Shown: positions 6,794-15,162 of the stretch, piece by piece
Numbering within the stretch: the first letter of the stretch is position 1
Layout: each line of letters starts with the position of its first letter
Origin: Bacillota bacterium
GTDB taxonomy: Bacteria; Bacillota_A; Clostridia; Lutisporales; Lutisporaceae
DNA: 24,046 bases
Assembly (NCBI GenBank): GCA_022706865.1
Contig: JAKJBT010000013.1
Span: 1 to 24,046, forward strand
Reading direction: 5' to 3'
Program-made: the position numbers and the translations under genes
The notes under the pieces: generated by a model
The model's input: the letters and a program-made list of their open reading frames with translations, nothing else
What the model was told of the DNA's origin: nothing
Database searches by the model: none

Positions 6794-9166
6794 TTACTCC
6801 ATCCGGCTCCAAAACTCCTCCAATATTCGTCCTAATTCCTCATGGCTTTCAACATTATTATTATGCAGCCATTCCTGAGGGAAGATATTAGTATACCGGC
6901 TGCTGCAAAACCTTTCATCAATGAGCAGTACGGCACCCCGGTCAGATTCAGACCTGATGACCCTTCCGGCTGCTTGCATAACTTTATTCATCCCCGGATA
7001 CATGTATGCATATTCAAAACCCATATTGTTCTTCTTTTTAAAGAAATCCATTATAATATCTCTTTCGAAGCATACCTGCGGGAGCCCTACACCCACAATG
7101 ACAGCCCCAATAAGCCTTTCCCCCGCAAGGTCTATTCCTTCTGAGAAGATTCCTCCCATAACTGCGAATCCGAGCAGTTCCTTATCATTATCCCGGCAGA
7201 AGCATTGAAGAAAACGCTCCTTTTCTTCCTCCTGCATGGCAGGCTGCTGCAAAATTGTTCCGATTCCAGGATATCTTTCTGTAAATAATCCAAATACCTC
7301 ATTCATGTACTTGTATGAAGGGAAAAATATGAGATAATTGCCTTTTCTTGCGCTGACTAAAGTCTTGATGTATTCGGCAATTTCCGAAAGGCTGCCCTCT
7401 CTGTCCGTATACCTGGTGGACACATTCCCGGCTATAGTGAGACACAGGTTGGATTCTTCGAAGGGAGAATCCAGCCTTATGTTATAATCCTCTTCGCTGC
7501 CTCCGAGAATGTCCTTGAAATAATACAAGGGCGTCAAAGTAGCCGAGTAGAATACGGAAGCCTTCATCCGTCCGGTTATTTCCCCGAGAAGCTTGGAAGG
7601 ATCCAGGCAGAAAAGCTTAAGCTTCACATCACTTCCCGACAGCTCAACATATGCAGTATATCTCTCATCAAAAATCTCGTAAATCCTTAAGAATGCCGCT
7701 GCTTCAAAATAAAGCTCCAGTACCTCACGGTATCCTTGCTCCTCATGATTTGAGCCAAGCCATTCCTCACCCCGGCTGATAAAAGCCCTAAGTGCCTGAC
7801 ACAGCTCTTTCAGCTCCTCTTTTGCCATACAGCAGTTCTTGCTCCCGCTTTTCTTCCTTATTTTAAGTAAAGCTGAGTTGATGCCATTAGCTGCCTTTGA
7901 TATCAAAGGTGCCTTTACCTTCATCAAGCGCTTTATTTCAAGAAAAGGTTTCTTATAAAGCTCCGCAGAGAACATTTCTCTTGCACGGTCCACAAGATTG
8001 TGGGCTTCATCTATCAGCAGCACATAATTGCTTTCTGTTTCCGTGAAAAACCTTCTGAGGTTTACCCTGGGGTCAAAGACATAATTGTAGTCGCATATTA
8101 TGCAGTCCGTCCAATAGGATAAGTCCAATGAAAGCTCAAAGGGGCACACCGTGTGCCTTTTGGCGTACTCCTCCACCAGCTCCCTTGTAATTATGTCCTC
8201 CCTTTCAAAAATCTCCTTCAGAACAGCATTCACCTTATCGTAATATCCCTTTGCATATTCGCAGTACTCGGGGTTGCAGTCGGATTCCTCCTTGAAGCAT
8301 ATCTTATCCTTAGCAGTCAGCACAATGGCTTTGATTCTGAGTCCCTTACACTTCATTTTACTGATTGTATCCAAAGCTGCCTGCCTGGTTATAGTTTTTG
8401 CAGTCAGATAGAATATCTTATCCGTATTGCCTTCTCCCAATGCCTTAACTGCAGGAAAAAGTGCCGAGATTGTCTTTCCCGTTCCCGTAGGAGCCTGTAT
8501 GAAAATCCTCTTCGAAGCAGTTATTGTCTTATATACCGCAACCGCAAGCTTTCTCTGATTCTTCCGGTATTTGTCATATGGGAATCCCAGATCCCTTATG
8601 GTGCTGTTTCTCAATGCAATCCATTCACAGGCTGCAAAAGCCCAGCCATAATACTTCTCCACCGCTTCGGTAAAATGTCTTTCCAGTTCCCCTATACCGG
8701 CCCTCCTGGTAAAAACCTTCTGCTCACCGCTGTCGGCGTTATAATAGGTCAGGCGTATATTGACCGTTTTTTGGGCTTGCTCCGATGCATACATGTAAGC
8801 ATAGCACATTACCTGTGCCCAATGCACCGGGTAAGTGTCTTCACTTATGTTCTCCAAAGGACTGGAGGTAGTCTTTATTTCCTCCAGGGTAATGCCTTCA
8901 CTGCTTTGCAGCAGTCCGTCAATTCTTCCGGAAATAATAAAGGTAATATCCCTGAAGCATACCCTCATGGAAACGCTTATTTCCTTGAGGTAGATTTCTC
9001 CGCTGCCTGCCGCCTCATCTTTTCTCAGACCCTGTATTTTCTGGTGCAGCCTGGTTCCTTCAATGGCCTTTCCCATTCCTGCAAACCTCGAATCCAGATC
9101 CCCTGAGCGGTAAACAAACTCCACCAGATCCCTTACCGATATTCTTATTTCGTTTTCCATAGTCAT
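6794..9166 (-). CDS. RecB-like nuclease fused to a DinG/XPD (Rad3) family DNA helicase
   Basis: A 790-residue superfamily 2 helicase. The N-terminal 190 residues carry a PD-(D/E)XK/RecB-family nuclease signature: H41, GRIDG with D83, EIKTT with E96 and K98, then Q118 and Y122. The helicase part follows: RKNQ (201-204), Walker A APTGTGKT (225-232), a cysteine set C290, C297, C302, C341 fitting the 4Fe-4S domain of XPD-like enzymes, DEAH box DEAHN (386-390), and C-terminal motif regions including QAAGRVIRSESDRGAVLLIDERF. Such enzymes unwind DNA 5' to 3' and process branched or damaged DNA, but this protein's substrate is not known. The start ATG 9166 follows AAAAGG by about 10 nt; an ATG two codons later is possible. 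It begins 20 nt after the GH18 gene ends, suggesting co-transcription. No recombination or defence genes flank it. Confidence 0.9.
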   Translation of the reverse strand: MTMENEIRISVRDLVEFVYRSGDLDSRFAGMGKAIEGTRLHQKIQGLRKDEAAGSGEIYLKEISVSMRVCFRDITFIISGRIDGLLQSSEGITLEEIKTTSSPLENISEDTYPVHWAQVMCYAYMYASEQAQKTVNIRLTYYNADSGEQKVFTRRAGIGELERHFTEAVEKYYGWAFAACEWIALRNSTIRDLGFPYDKYRKNQRKLAVAVYKTITASKRIFIQAPTGTGKTISALFPAVKALGEGNTDKIFYLTAKTITRQAALDTISKMKCKGLRIKAIVLTAKDKICFKEESDCNPEYCEYAKGYYDKVNAVLKEIFEREDIITRELVEEYAKRHTVCPFELSLDLSYWTDCIICDYNYVFDPRVNLRRFFTETESNYVLLIDEAHNLVDRAREMFSAELYKKPFLEIKRLMKVKAPLISKAANGINSALLKIRKKSGSKNCCMAKEELKELCQALRAFISRGEEWLGSNHEEQGYREVLELYFEAAAFLRIYEIFDERYTAYVELSGSDVKLKLFCLDPSKLLGEITGRMKASVFYSATLTPLYYFKDILGGSEEDYNIRLDSPFEESNLCLTIAGNVSTRYTDREGSLSEIAEYIKTLVSARKGNYLIFFPSYKYMNEVFGLFTERYPGIGTILQQPAMQEEEKERFLQCFCRDNDKELLGFAVMGGIFSEGIDLAGERLIGAVIVGVGLPQVCFERDIIMDFFKKKNNMGFEYAYMYPGMNKVMQAAGRVIRSESDRGAVLLIDERFCSSRYTNIFPQEWLHNNNVESHEELGRILEEFWSRME

Positions 9167-9186
9167 GCAACATCAGCCTTTTCAAA

Positions 9187-10899
9187 TTAATCAGCAGCTG
9201 CACTATTGGCATTAGCCCATTGGGCATAATTCTGCTTCACTTTCAGGTTGTCCTCAAGCACAGCCCAGATGTCCTCCGATTCAAAACCCTTTCTCCAGGA
9301 CGCCGCCCCCGCCAGGTCATACTTGTGGATTAGGGATGATTTGAGATTTATTGACTTATCATCCTCTATCCAAATCTTATATGTGACCTTGCCTTCCTTA
9401 TACTCGGCATAATGCTGGCCGCTTTTTTCATCCCATATCACTTCCGGCTTCTTTTCAGACAGTATTTGTTCCACCTTTCCCATGGATACTGCTGTTGACG
9501 ATACCTTAATCTTACCATCAACCCTTTCTTCCTTCCATACCCTTGTATAGAAGGGAAGTCCCAGAAGCAGCTTTTCCCCCGGAACTTCTTCAAGAATTCT
9601 TTCGAGGCCCTTTTCAACCCATCCAAGCTCTGCAACGGAGCCTGCCACCGGACTTGAAGCCCAATGCTGATCATATGCCATTACTGCAACATAATCAACC
9701 GCCTGGGACAGGGCTTTTCTGTCATAACACAGGGACCAATTCTCACTGGAAGACCTGAAGGTGACGTCAATTGACACCACCAGCCCCTGTTCCCTTAATA
9801 AAGGTGCCAGCTCTCTCATGAATTGAGTAAGCATATCCCTGTCTTTCATATATATGTTTTCAAAATCAATGTTAATCCCGTCAAGCTTATATAGCTTGGC
9901 ATATATCAACAGCTGCTGATATATTTTTTCCCTTGTATCGGTATTGTTCAAAAAATCATGAGTAATATCCGGGTCTGATCCGTTTCCTACAAGGGCCCAC
10001 ACTTTATGGCCGTTTCTGTGCGCCCAGTTCACATAGCCTATATCAGCCTTATTTGCTACCGTTCCCTGCTTGTCCACAATATAGAACCAGGTGGGAGAAA
10101 CCACATCAAGGCCGCTGATGCTTTTCAGCTGTGATACATCCGGATTCCTGTTCCCTACATATTCCCACGTCATATTTATCTTTCCCCGCTCCGGTTTCCA
10201 GGCAGTGCTGCCGGCGGATTCAGTCACATCCGTCCCTGAGGCAATAAGATCGGTTTTGACATATTTCTTCTGTATATACCCTATAAACCCGTCCTTGCTT
10301 CTTACCTTGTACCACTTTTCATCCCCGCCGAATACTCTTAGTACTTCACCCTTATCAATATTTTTTCTGACCGCCGGGGACCACAAGGCAGGCTTTGCCT
10401 TCATGATTCTGTTGTTCTTCTGAACCACTGCAATCTGAACGGTATTTTTTGCATAATCAAGCACTGCTACATTATTTTCCTGAATCCACTGGACTTCTAT
10501 TCCAAACATTGTGTCCAGCATCTGTATGGGAATATACGGTTTGTTGTCCACAAGCTTTACAGGTATATTAATATCCACAGGACGGGCATTTACCATTGCA
10601 GTGAGCTTCCCGGTCTTCATAATCAGCACCTTATCCTTGGTAGTAAATACCGCCTTATTGGCTTTTTCATCCCAATGTGCATTTGGATCAATGAATTTTT
10701 TTATAGTATCAATGGAAAACAGCAGCTGACCGTTTTCCAAAATAGGTGAATCCTCATCCCCTGCAATGCCGTCTTCGATAACAAGATGCACTTTATCAGG
10801 AGTGTACTGAATGGTTGTCCAAAGCTGCGGGAAAACAAAGAAGCCTGTAATTGCAGCAATTATTAAAGCTGTTAATATTATTAAAAAATATTTTCTCAT
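9187..10899 (-). CDS. Membrane-anchored glycoside hydrolase family 18 protein with stalk and SH3 domains
   Basis: A 570-residue extracytoplasmic protein. An N-terminal membrane segment (about 4-24) comes first, then a copper-amine-oxidase-like/stalk domain (about 38-150, with RPVDINIPVKLVDNKPYIPIQ), a bacterial SH3-like domain (about 155-215) and a GH18 barrel (about 240-545). The catalytic pattern DxxxDxE is intact in DGINIDFEN, with the acid E347. This order recalls spore cortex-lytic and germination-associated YaaH/SleL-like proteins and cell-wall muramidase-like GH18s; chitinase activity is less likely because no chitin-binding module is seen. The likely substrate is peptidoglycan or another N-acetylhexosamine polymer (inference). 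The start at ATG 10899 has GGGGGTG about 5 nt upstream. It heads a probable transcript continuing into the helicase gene 20 nt downstream. Confidence 0.85.
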   Translation of the reverse strand: MRKYFLIILTALIIAAITGFFVFPQLWTTIQYTPDKVHLVIEDGIAGDEDSPILENGQLLFSIDTIKKFIDPNAHWDEKANKAVFTTKDKVLIMKTGKLTAMVNARPVDINIPVKLVDNKPYIPIQMLDTMFGIEVQWIQENNVAVLDYAKNTVQIAVVQKNNRIMKAKPALWSPAVRKNIDKGEVLRVFGGDEKWYKVRSKDGFIGYIQKKYVKTDLIASGTDVTESAGSTAWKPERGKINMTWEYVGNRNPDVSQLKSISGLDVVSPTWFYIVDKQGTVANKADIGYVNWAHRNGHKVWALVGNGSDPDITHDFLNNTDTREKIYQQLLIYAKLYKLDGINIDFENIYMKDRDMLTQFMRELAPLLREQGLVVSIDVTFRSSSENWSLCYDRKALSQAVDYVAVMAYDQHWASSPVAGSVAELGWVEKGLERILEEVPGEKLLLGLPFYTRVWKEERVDGKIKVSSTAVSMGKVEQILSEKKPEVIWDEKSGQHYAEYKEGKVTYKIWIEDDKSINLKSSLIHKYDLAGAASWRKGFESEDIWAVLEDNLKVKQNYAQWANANSAAAD

Positions 10900-10931
10900 T
10901 TTTACACCCCCGGATAAAAATAGATACTATT

Positions 10932-10940
10932 ATTATAACA
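10932..10940 (-). promoter_or_regulatory. Extended -10 promoter for the GH18 gene
   Basis: TGTTATAAT, an extended -10 element with a perfect TATAAT, lies on the minus strand about 33 nt before the GH18 start. There is no good -35 hexamer, as is usual for extended -10 promoters. Confidence 0.5.
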
Positions 10941-10980
10941 TTAGTAATGACGTAATGCCTCTGGCAAATGTTTCAGACAT

Positions 10981-11031
10981 GAAAAAGGGGCGTCGCTGAC
11001 TACTTACCGGGTAGTTTTGCGCCGCCCCCTT
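10981..11031 (-). terminator. Terminator of the tdh-kbl operon
   Basis: A long hairpin has AAGGGGCGTCGC (10985-10996) pairing imperfectly with GCGCCGCCCCCTT (11019-11031) and an inner ACTAC/GTAGT stem. On the minus strand it ends in CGCCCCTTTTTC. It lies 15 nt after the kbl stop codon and insulates kbl from the GH18 gene downstream. Confidence 0.8.
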
Positions 11032-11045
11032 GATATTGCTCTGTA

Positions 11046-12233
11046 TTATTTTATCAGTCCCAGTTCTCTTCCAACCTTTGCAAAGGCTGCCGCCGCCTCA
11101 TCAAGATCATCCTTTGTATGTGCGGCTGTCACTATCGTCCTTACCCTTGCCCCACCCTTCGGGACTGTCGGGTATACTATAGCCTGTGCAAATACTCCTT
11201 CTTCAAAAAGCCTTTTGCTCAGTTCCACGGCTTTTTTGTCATCCCCTGTTATTACCGGTGTAATGGGGGTTTCACTCTTTCCTGTGTTGAAGCCCAGTTC
11301 ATTGAGCTTTTTCTTGAAATGATTTGCATTATCCCACATTCTATCAGTAAGCTCTGTGCTTTCTGAAAGTATGTTTACTGCTTCAATACAAGCTGCCGCT
11401 ACTGCCGGTGGTGCCGCAGTACTGAAGAGGAAAGGCCTTCCTCTGTGATTCAGCCATTCTATAAGATTCCTTCTGCCTGCCACATATCCGCCTACAACCC
11501 CTATAGCCTTTGAAAGGGTTCCTATCTGTACGTCAACCCGGTCACTCAGCCCGAAGTGATGCGCAGAGCCTTGGCCGCTTTTTCCAAGCACTCCGCTGGA
11601 ATGCGCATCGTCAACATAAGTGAGGCATCCATATTTCTCCGCAAGTTCAACGATTTCGGGAAGCTTTGCTATATCACCGTCCATGCTGAAAACACCGTCA
11701 GTGATGATAAGCTTTATGTTGTAATTATCTTTGACTTCATTAATTACTCTTTCCAGATCTTCCATGTCGCTGTGCTTGTATCTTACTACGTCAGCTCTGC
11801 TCAGTCTGCAGCCGTCTATAATAGAAGCATGATTCAGCTCATCGCTTATAATTACATCGCCTTTGTCTACTATCCCGGGAATTGCTCCGGCATTTGCCGT
11901 AAAGCCTGACTGGAATACCAAAACAGCTTCCACATGCTTGAACTTTGCCAGTTTTTCTTCCAGCTCCTCATGAATGGACATTGTGCCTATAATTGTTCTT
12001 ACCGCACCGGCTCCCATGCCCCATTTATCTATAGCCTTTTTCCCTGCTTCCCTGAGCCTCGGATGGTTGGCCAAACCCAGATAATTGTTGGAGGAAAGGT
12101 TGATTACATTCTTTCCGTTAACTATGCATCTCGGGCCTGAGGGGCTCTCCAATACCGGAAGCTTCCTGTAAACGCCCTGCTCCTTAAGTTCGTTAAGCCT
12201 TTGAGTGATAAAATCCAGATCATGCAAACCCAT
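11046..12233 (-). CDS. kbl: Glycine C-acetyltransferase (2-amino-3-ketobutyrate CoA ligase)
   Basis: A 395-residue PLP enzyme of the alpha-oxoamine synthase family. It cleaves 2-amino-3-ketobutyrate with CoA to glycine and acetyl-CoA, the second step of threonine degradation. The PLP lysine is K242 in [11 protein letters not shown], with DDAH (208-211), SFSM-type VFSMDG (181-186) and the N-terminal [10 protein letters not shown] all present; length matches the family. The start is set at ATG 12233, giving MGLHDLDF, because AGGAGGT lies about 6 nt upstream; an upstream in-frame start would add 9 residues without a ribosome binding site. The tdh gene ends 37 nt upstream, so tdh-kbl is an operon, which fixes the substrate as the threonine intermediate rather than the pimeloyl-CoA or succinyl-CoA used by BioF and ALAS. 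Confidence 0.95.
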   Translation of the reverse strand: MGLHDLDFITQRLNELKEQGVYRKLPVLESPSGPRCIVNGKNVINLSSNNYLGLANHPRLREAGKKAIDKWGMGAGAVRTIIGTMSIHEELEEKLAKFKHVEAVLVFQSGFTANAGAIPGIVDKGDVIISDELNHASIIDGCRLSRADVVRYKHSDMEDLERVINEVKDNYNIKLIITDGVFSMDGDIAKLPEIVELAEKYGCLTYVDDAHSSGVLGKSGQGSAHHFGLSDRVDVQIGTLSKAIGVVGGYVAGRRNLIEWLNHRGRPFLFSTAAPPAVAAACIEAVNILSESTELTDRMWDNANHFKKKLNELGFNTGKSETPITPVITGDDKKAVELSKRLFEEGVFAQAIVYPTVPKGGARVRTIVTAAHTKDDLDEAAAAFAKVGRELGLIK

Positions 12234-12269
12234 TCTGTTTACCTCCTCTTTCTTATACACCTTTTAAAC

Positions 12270-13229
12270 TTATTCTTTGATATTCAGCTTTATTGCCAGC
12301 TTTTCAAGCATATCCTTTGTCATCGATGCCAAATCAAATTCAGGATTCCATCCCCATTCCGCCCTTGCAGCACTGTCATCCAGGGAATTAGGCCAACTGT
12401 CTGCTATTGCCTGTCTGACAGGATCAATATCATAGGTCAATTGGAATTCAGGTATATGCTTCCTGATTTCTGCGGCAAGCATTTCAGGCTCAAAGCTCAT
12501 TGCAGTAACATTGAACGCATTCCTGTGCAAAAGCTTGTCAGGATTTGCCTCCATTAGATCATGTACTGCCTTTAGTGCATCAGGCATATACATCATATCC
12601 ATATATGTACCGGCTCCTATATAGGAAGCATATTTCTTATTCTTCAATGCTTCGTAATAAATATGCACTGCATAGTCTGTGGTACCTCCCCCCGGCAAAG
12701 CTGCATAGGAGATTATGCCCGGGAATCTCACCCCTCTTGTATCCACACCGAATCTCTTGAAATAATAGTCACAGAGAAGTTCGCCTGCAACCTTTGTTAC
12801 CCCGTACATTGTGGAGGGTCTCTGTATGGTATCCTGGGGTGTATTGTCAGCCGGAGTGCCGGCCCCAAAAGCTGCTATCGAGCTGGGGGTAAATACTGCT
12901 ATATCCAGTTCCCTAGCCACTTCCAGCACATTATATGTTCCATTCATATTGATATCATATGCTGTTTGAGGATTCTTCTCGGCATTTGCCGAAAGAATTG
13001 CTGCCAGATGTATAATCTGGTTTATGCCATATTTCCTGCACACTTCAGCCAATCCCTTTGCATCCAGAACGTTAAGCAGTTCAAAAGGGCCCGCTTCAAA
13101 GAAACTGTCATCACCATGCTTGCTTCTGTTGCTGGCAACAACATTATCGTTCCCATACTGCTCTCTGAGATATTCGGTAAGTTCCGTGCCAATCTGTCCC
13201 AAAGCTCCTGTAATAAGAATCTTTTTCAT
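12270..13229 (-). CDS. tdh: L-threonine 3-dehydrogenase, SDR (NAD-dependent epimerase-like) type
   Basis: A 319-residue extended short-chain dehydrogenase. It oxidises L-threonine to 2-amino-3-ketobutyrate with NAD+. The Rossmann motif GALGQIG is at 8-14, and the catalytic Tyr and Lys are in MYGVTK (Y142, K146), with Ser near 116-117 in FTPSSIAAF. This is the SDR-type threonine dehydrogenase of the UDP-galactose epimerase-like class, unrelated to the zinc-dependent Tdh of E. coli. The start at ATG 13229 has GGGAGG 6 nt upstream. It is first in the operon and followed by kbl, which fixes the role. Without that neighbour it might be called a sugar epimerase. A candidate -10 box lies about 115 nt upstream. 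Confidence 0.92.
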   Translation of the reverse strand: MKKILITGALGQIGTELTEYLREQYGNDNVVASNRSKHGDDSFFEAGPFELLNVLDAKGLAEVCRKYGINQIIHLAAILSANAEKNPQTAYDINMNGTYNVLEVARELDIAVFTPSSIAAFGAGTPADNTPQDTIQRPSTMYGVTKVAGELLCDYYFKRFGVDTRGVRFPGIISYAALPGGGTTDYAVHIYYEALKNKKYASYIGAGTYMDMMYMPDALKAVHDLMEANPDKLLHRNAFNVTAMSFEPEMLAAEIRKHIPEFQLTYDIDPVRQAIADSWPNSLDDSAARAEWGWNPEFDLASMTKDMLEKLAIKLNIKE

Positions 13230-13548
13230 ACAAATCCTCCCATCTTAAACTTATAACTCTGTTTTGTAAAGACCCCGCTATTATTATCTAAATATTTCTC
13301 AGTAACCATCCGGAAATTAATCTAATTCACGATGTATATTTTCATTATATCATCTTTAATTCAAAAAAAAATAGTTTTTGTGCAAAATTTGCATACATTA
13401 TTAAAACAATGTACTTATATCGAATACAATTGTTTTCAATTTTCAGACACTTGACAGCTTAAAAGGCATTTGAGTTAATTGGAAATTTACAATCTGAGAT
13501 ATGCGGGACAGCGGCAGGAAAACCGGAAAGGCGGAGAGATATAAAAAA
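13230..13548. other. Intergenic region upstream of tdh
   Basis: A 319-nt AT-rich gap between the tdh start and the terminator of the gene cluster to its right. It holds the ribosome binding site GGGAGG, a candidate -10 box (13344-13349) and a poly-A/T stretch near 13364-13373. No coding ORF, T-box or known riboswitch motif is visible. A short palindrome (AATTG-AAAA-CAATT) near 13430 is too weak to call. Confidence 0.6.
13344..13349 (-). promoter_or_regulatory. Candidate -10 box for tdh-kbl
   Basis: A perfect TATAAT on the minus strand lies about 115 nt before tdh. The -35 region is T-rich with no close match to TTGACA, so confidence is low. Confidence 0.35.
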
Positions 13549-13574
13549 ATAAAGCGCAGGTTTCTGCACTTTAT
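13542..13574 (-). terminator. Terminator after the FAH-family gene
   Basis: On the minus strand an 11-bp stem (ATAAAGTGCAG with CTGCGCTTTAT, one G-U) has an AAAC loop and is followed by TTTTTTAT. It lies 14 nt after the stop codon at 13588 and ends the cluster that starts with the TolB-like lipoprotein. Confidence 0.85.
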
Positions 13575-13587
13575 CTTCATGGATAAT

Positions 13588-14340
13588 TTATTCTACATAA
13601 TTTCTGAGTATGCCTATACCCTGCAGTCTGACCTCAACCACATCGCCTGATGACATAGGTCCTATTCCGGAAGGTGTTCCGGTAGCAATAACATCACCGG
13701 GATACAAAGTCATTATTTTAGATATATGACTTACTAATTCATGGGCTTTGTTTATTAAATATGATGTATTTGACTTTTGTTTTGTTTCACCGTTAAGCAC
13801 GAGTTCTATATCAGTGTTGTTATAGTCAATCCCTGTTACAATAAAAGGCCCCATAGGAGCAAAGGTATCAAAGGATTTTGCTGTGGTCCACTGTCCGTCT
13901 TTTGGCTGCAGATCCCTTGCGGTTACATCATTGAAGCAGGTTGCACCAAGCACGTATTGAAAAGCTTCCGATGGTTCAACGTTTTTCGTCCGTTTTCCGA
14001 TTACCAGTGCCAGCTCTGCTTCATAATCAACCCTATTGGACATACCGGGCCGGATTATTTTTTCCTCCGGGCCGATGACTGATGATGAAGGCTTTATAAA
14101 AAGCACCGGATCCTTTGGCAGCTGATGCCCCATCTCTGATGCATGATCCCTGTAGTTGACTCCTACTGCAACTATCTTTGAAGGCATACATGGAGCAAGA
14201 AGCTTGACATCCGAAAGCATATGCTGCTCTTCCGTAACCTTGTACTCTCCGAAAATATCCCCTTCAATCCTATAGATCGTACTGTCTTCCACCAAACCAT
14301 AACTGATAGTTCCTTTATTTTCATATCTGGCAAATTTCAT
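13588..14340 (-). CDS. Fumarylacetoacetate hydrolase family protein
   Basis: A 250-residue FAH-superfamily enzyme. Members hydrolyse, decarboxylate or isomerise acylpyruvate-like beta-diketo acids with a divalent metal. Metal ligands are visible as E107 and E109 in DYEAELALV and D138 in CFNDVTARD. The other hallmarks are GVNYRDHASE (60-69), KSFDTFAPMGP (155-165) and the C-terminal GDVIATGTPSGIG. Likely activities are acylpyruvate hydrolase or oxaloacetate decarboxylase-like; the exact substrate is not determined by sequence. AGGAG 9 nt upstream supports the ATG at 14340. It starts 22 nt after the nucleoside phosphorylase gene ends and is last before a terminator. The pairing with a phosphorylase has no obvious pathway logic. 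Confidence 0.88.
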   Translation of the reverse strand: MKFARYENKGTISYGLVEDSTIYRIEGDIFGEYKVTEEQHMLSDVKLLAPCMPSKIVAVGVNYRDHASEMGHQLPKDPVLFIKPSSSVIGPEEKIIRPGMSNRVDYEAELALVIGKRTKNVEPSEAFQYVLGATCFNDVTARDLQPKDGQWTTAKSFDTFAPMGPFIVTGIDYNNTDIELVLNGETKQKSNTSYLINKAHELVSHISKIMTLYPGDVIATGTPSGIGPMSSGDVVEVRLQGIGILRNYVE

Positions 14341-14362
14341 CTACCGCATCTCCTTTTTTTAT

Positions 14363-15139
14363 TTACCGGAAGCCGGCAGCAGCCTCAAGCATTATTTCCG
14401 GTAAATCATACTCTATCTCATTATACCGTTTTATATCAATCTCCGTAATACCCTCAAAAAGATTTTTGTTTTTAAGAGGCAGATCACTGATAATTATCAG
14501 TGCAGCCGCCTTTTTACCCGCACATCTGCATGCAGTAAATACTGCCGATACCTCCATCTCAACCCCATCACAGCCCTTCTCCTGCATATAATCAAAGGTA
14601 TCCTTCCTCTCCCCCAGTAATGAGTCTATTGAGAATACTCTGCCTTCGCGGCAATCAATTCCATACCTGCTTTTATACTTCATTACCGCATTCAGAAGCT
14701 TTTGCGCCGTTTCCTTGTCTCCCTGCACCAGTTCGCCAAAACGGTCTATTCTTATATCCCCGCTGTGATAACGTGAATAGCCTTCCCCTATGACAGCTTC
14801 GCTTACAATAAGCATATCCCCTATACCGCAGCACTGGCTGACTGCTCCTGCAGAACCTGAGAATATGACAGTATCGCAATCGGTATAACTTAAGGCAAGA
14901 GCGCAGTCACCGGACCTTGGAGCTCCTATTCCGCTGCTTATTACTGTTATCCTTTTGCCGCTGAACTTTAAGGTTACACCCTTATACCAGCCGGTAAACT
15001 CTGTTAATACTTCATCTGCCCTGCTCTTAAAACTCTCAAGGCTCCATACCGGTGTAAGTATTACAATGCCTGCAATATCCTCAATATTACAGCTGAAATA
15101 AGTCTTCACCATAGTTTCTCTCTTAACCTTATCGTACAC
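14363..15139 (-). CDS. Nucleoside phosphorylase family protein
   Basis: A 258-residue member of the PNP/UDP phosphorylase (NP-I) family, which cleaves purine or pyrimidine nucleosides with phosphate. Features are ISSGIGAPR (68-75), the phosphate-binding FSGSAGAV (93-100), the ribose-binding GVEMEVSAVF (192-201, with E194 and E196) and ISDL (217-220), where the Asp usually contacts the base. Substrate range (uridine, adenosine, MTA/SAH) cannot be fixed. The start is GTG at 15139 because GAGGTG lies 5 nt before it; an ATG at 15112 lacks a good site. It follows the lipoprotein gene by 23 nt and precedes the FAH gene by 22 nt. Confidence 0.85.
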   Translation of the reverse strand: MYDKVKRETMVKTYFSCNIEDIAGIVILTPVWSLESFKSRADEVLTEFTGWYKGVTLKFSGKRITVISSGIGAPRSGDCALALSYTDCDTVIFSGSAGAVSQCCGIGDMLIVSEAVIGEGYSRYHSGDIRIDRFGELVQGDKETAQKLLNAVMKYKSRYGIDCREGRVFSIDSLLGERKDTFDYMQEKGCDGVEMEVSAVFTACRCAGKKAAALIIISDLPLKNKNLFEGITEIDIKRYNEIEYDLPEIMLEAAAGFR

Positions 15140-15162
15140 TTGAACACCTCACCATATACATC

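Noticed and set aside
8153..9106. 317-codon plus-strand ORF
   Set aside because: It is antisense to the nuclease-helicase gene, whose motifs are intact; the translation is rich in Cys, Leu and Ser typical of a shadow frame.
12663..13256. 197-codon plus-strand ORF
   Set aside because: Shadow of tdh on the other strand; no start signal and no recognisable domain.
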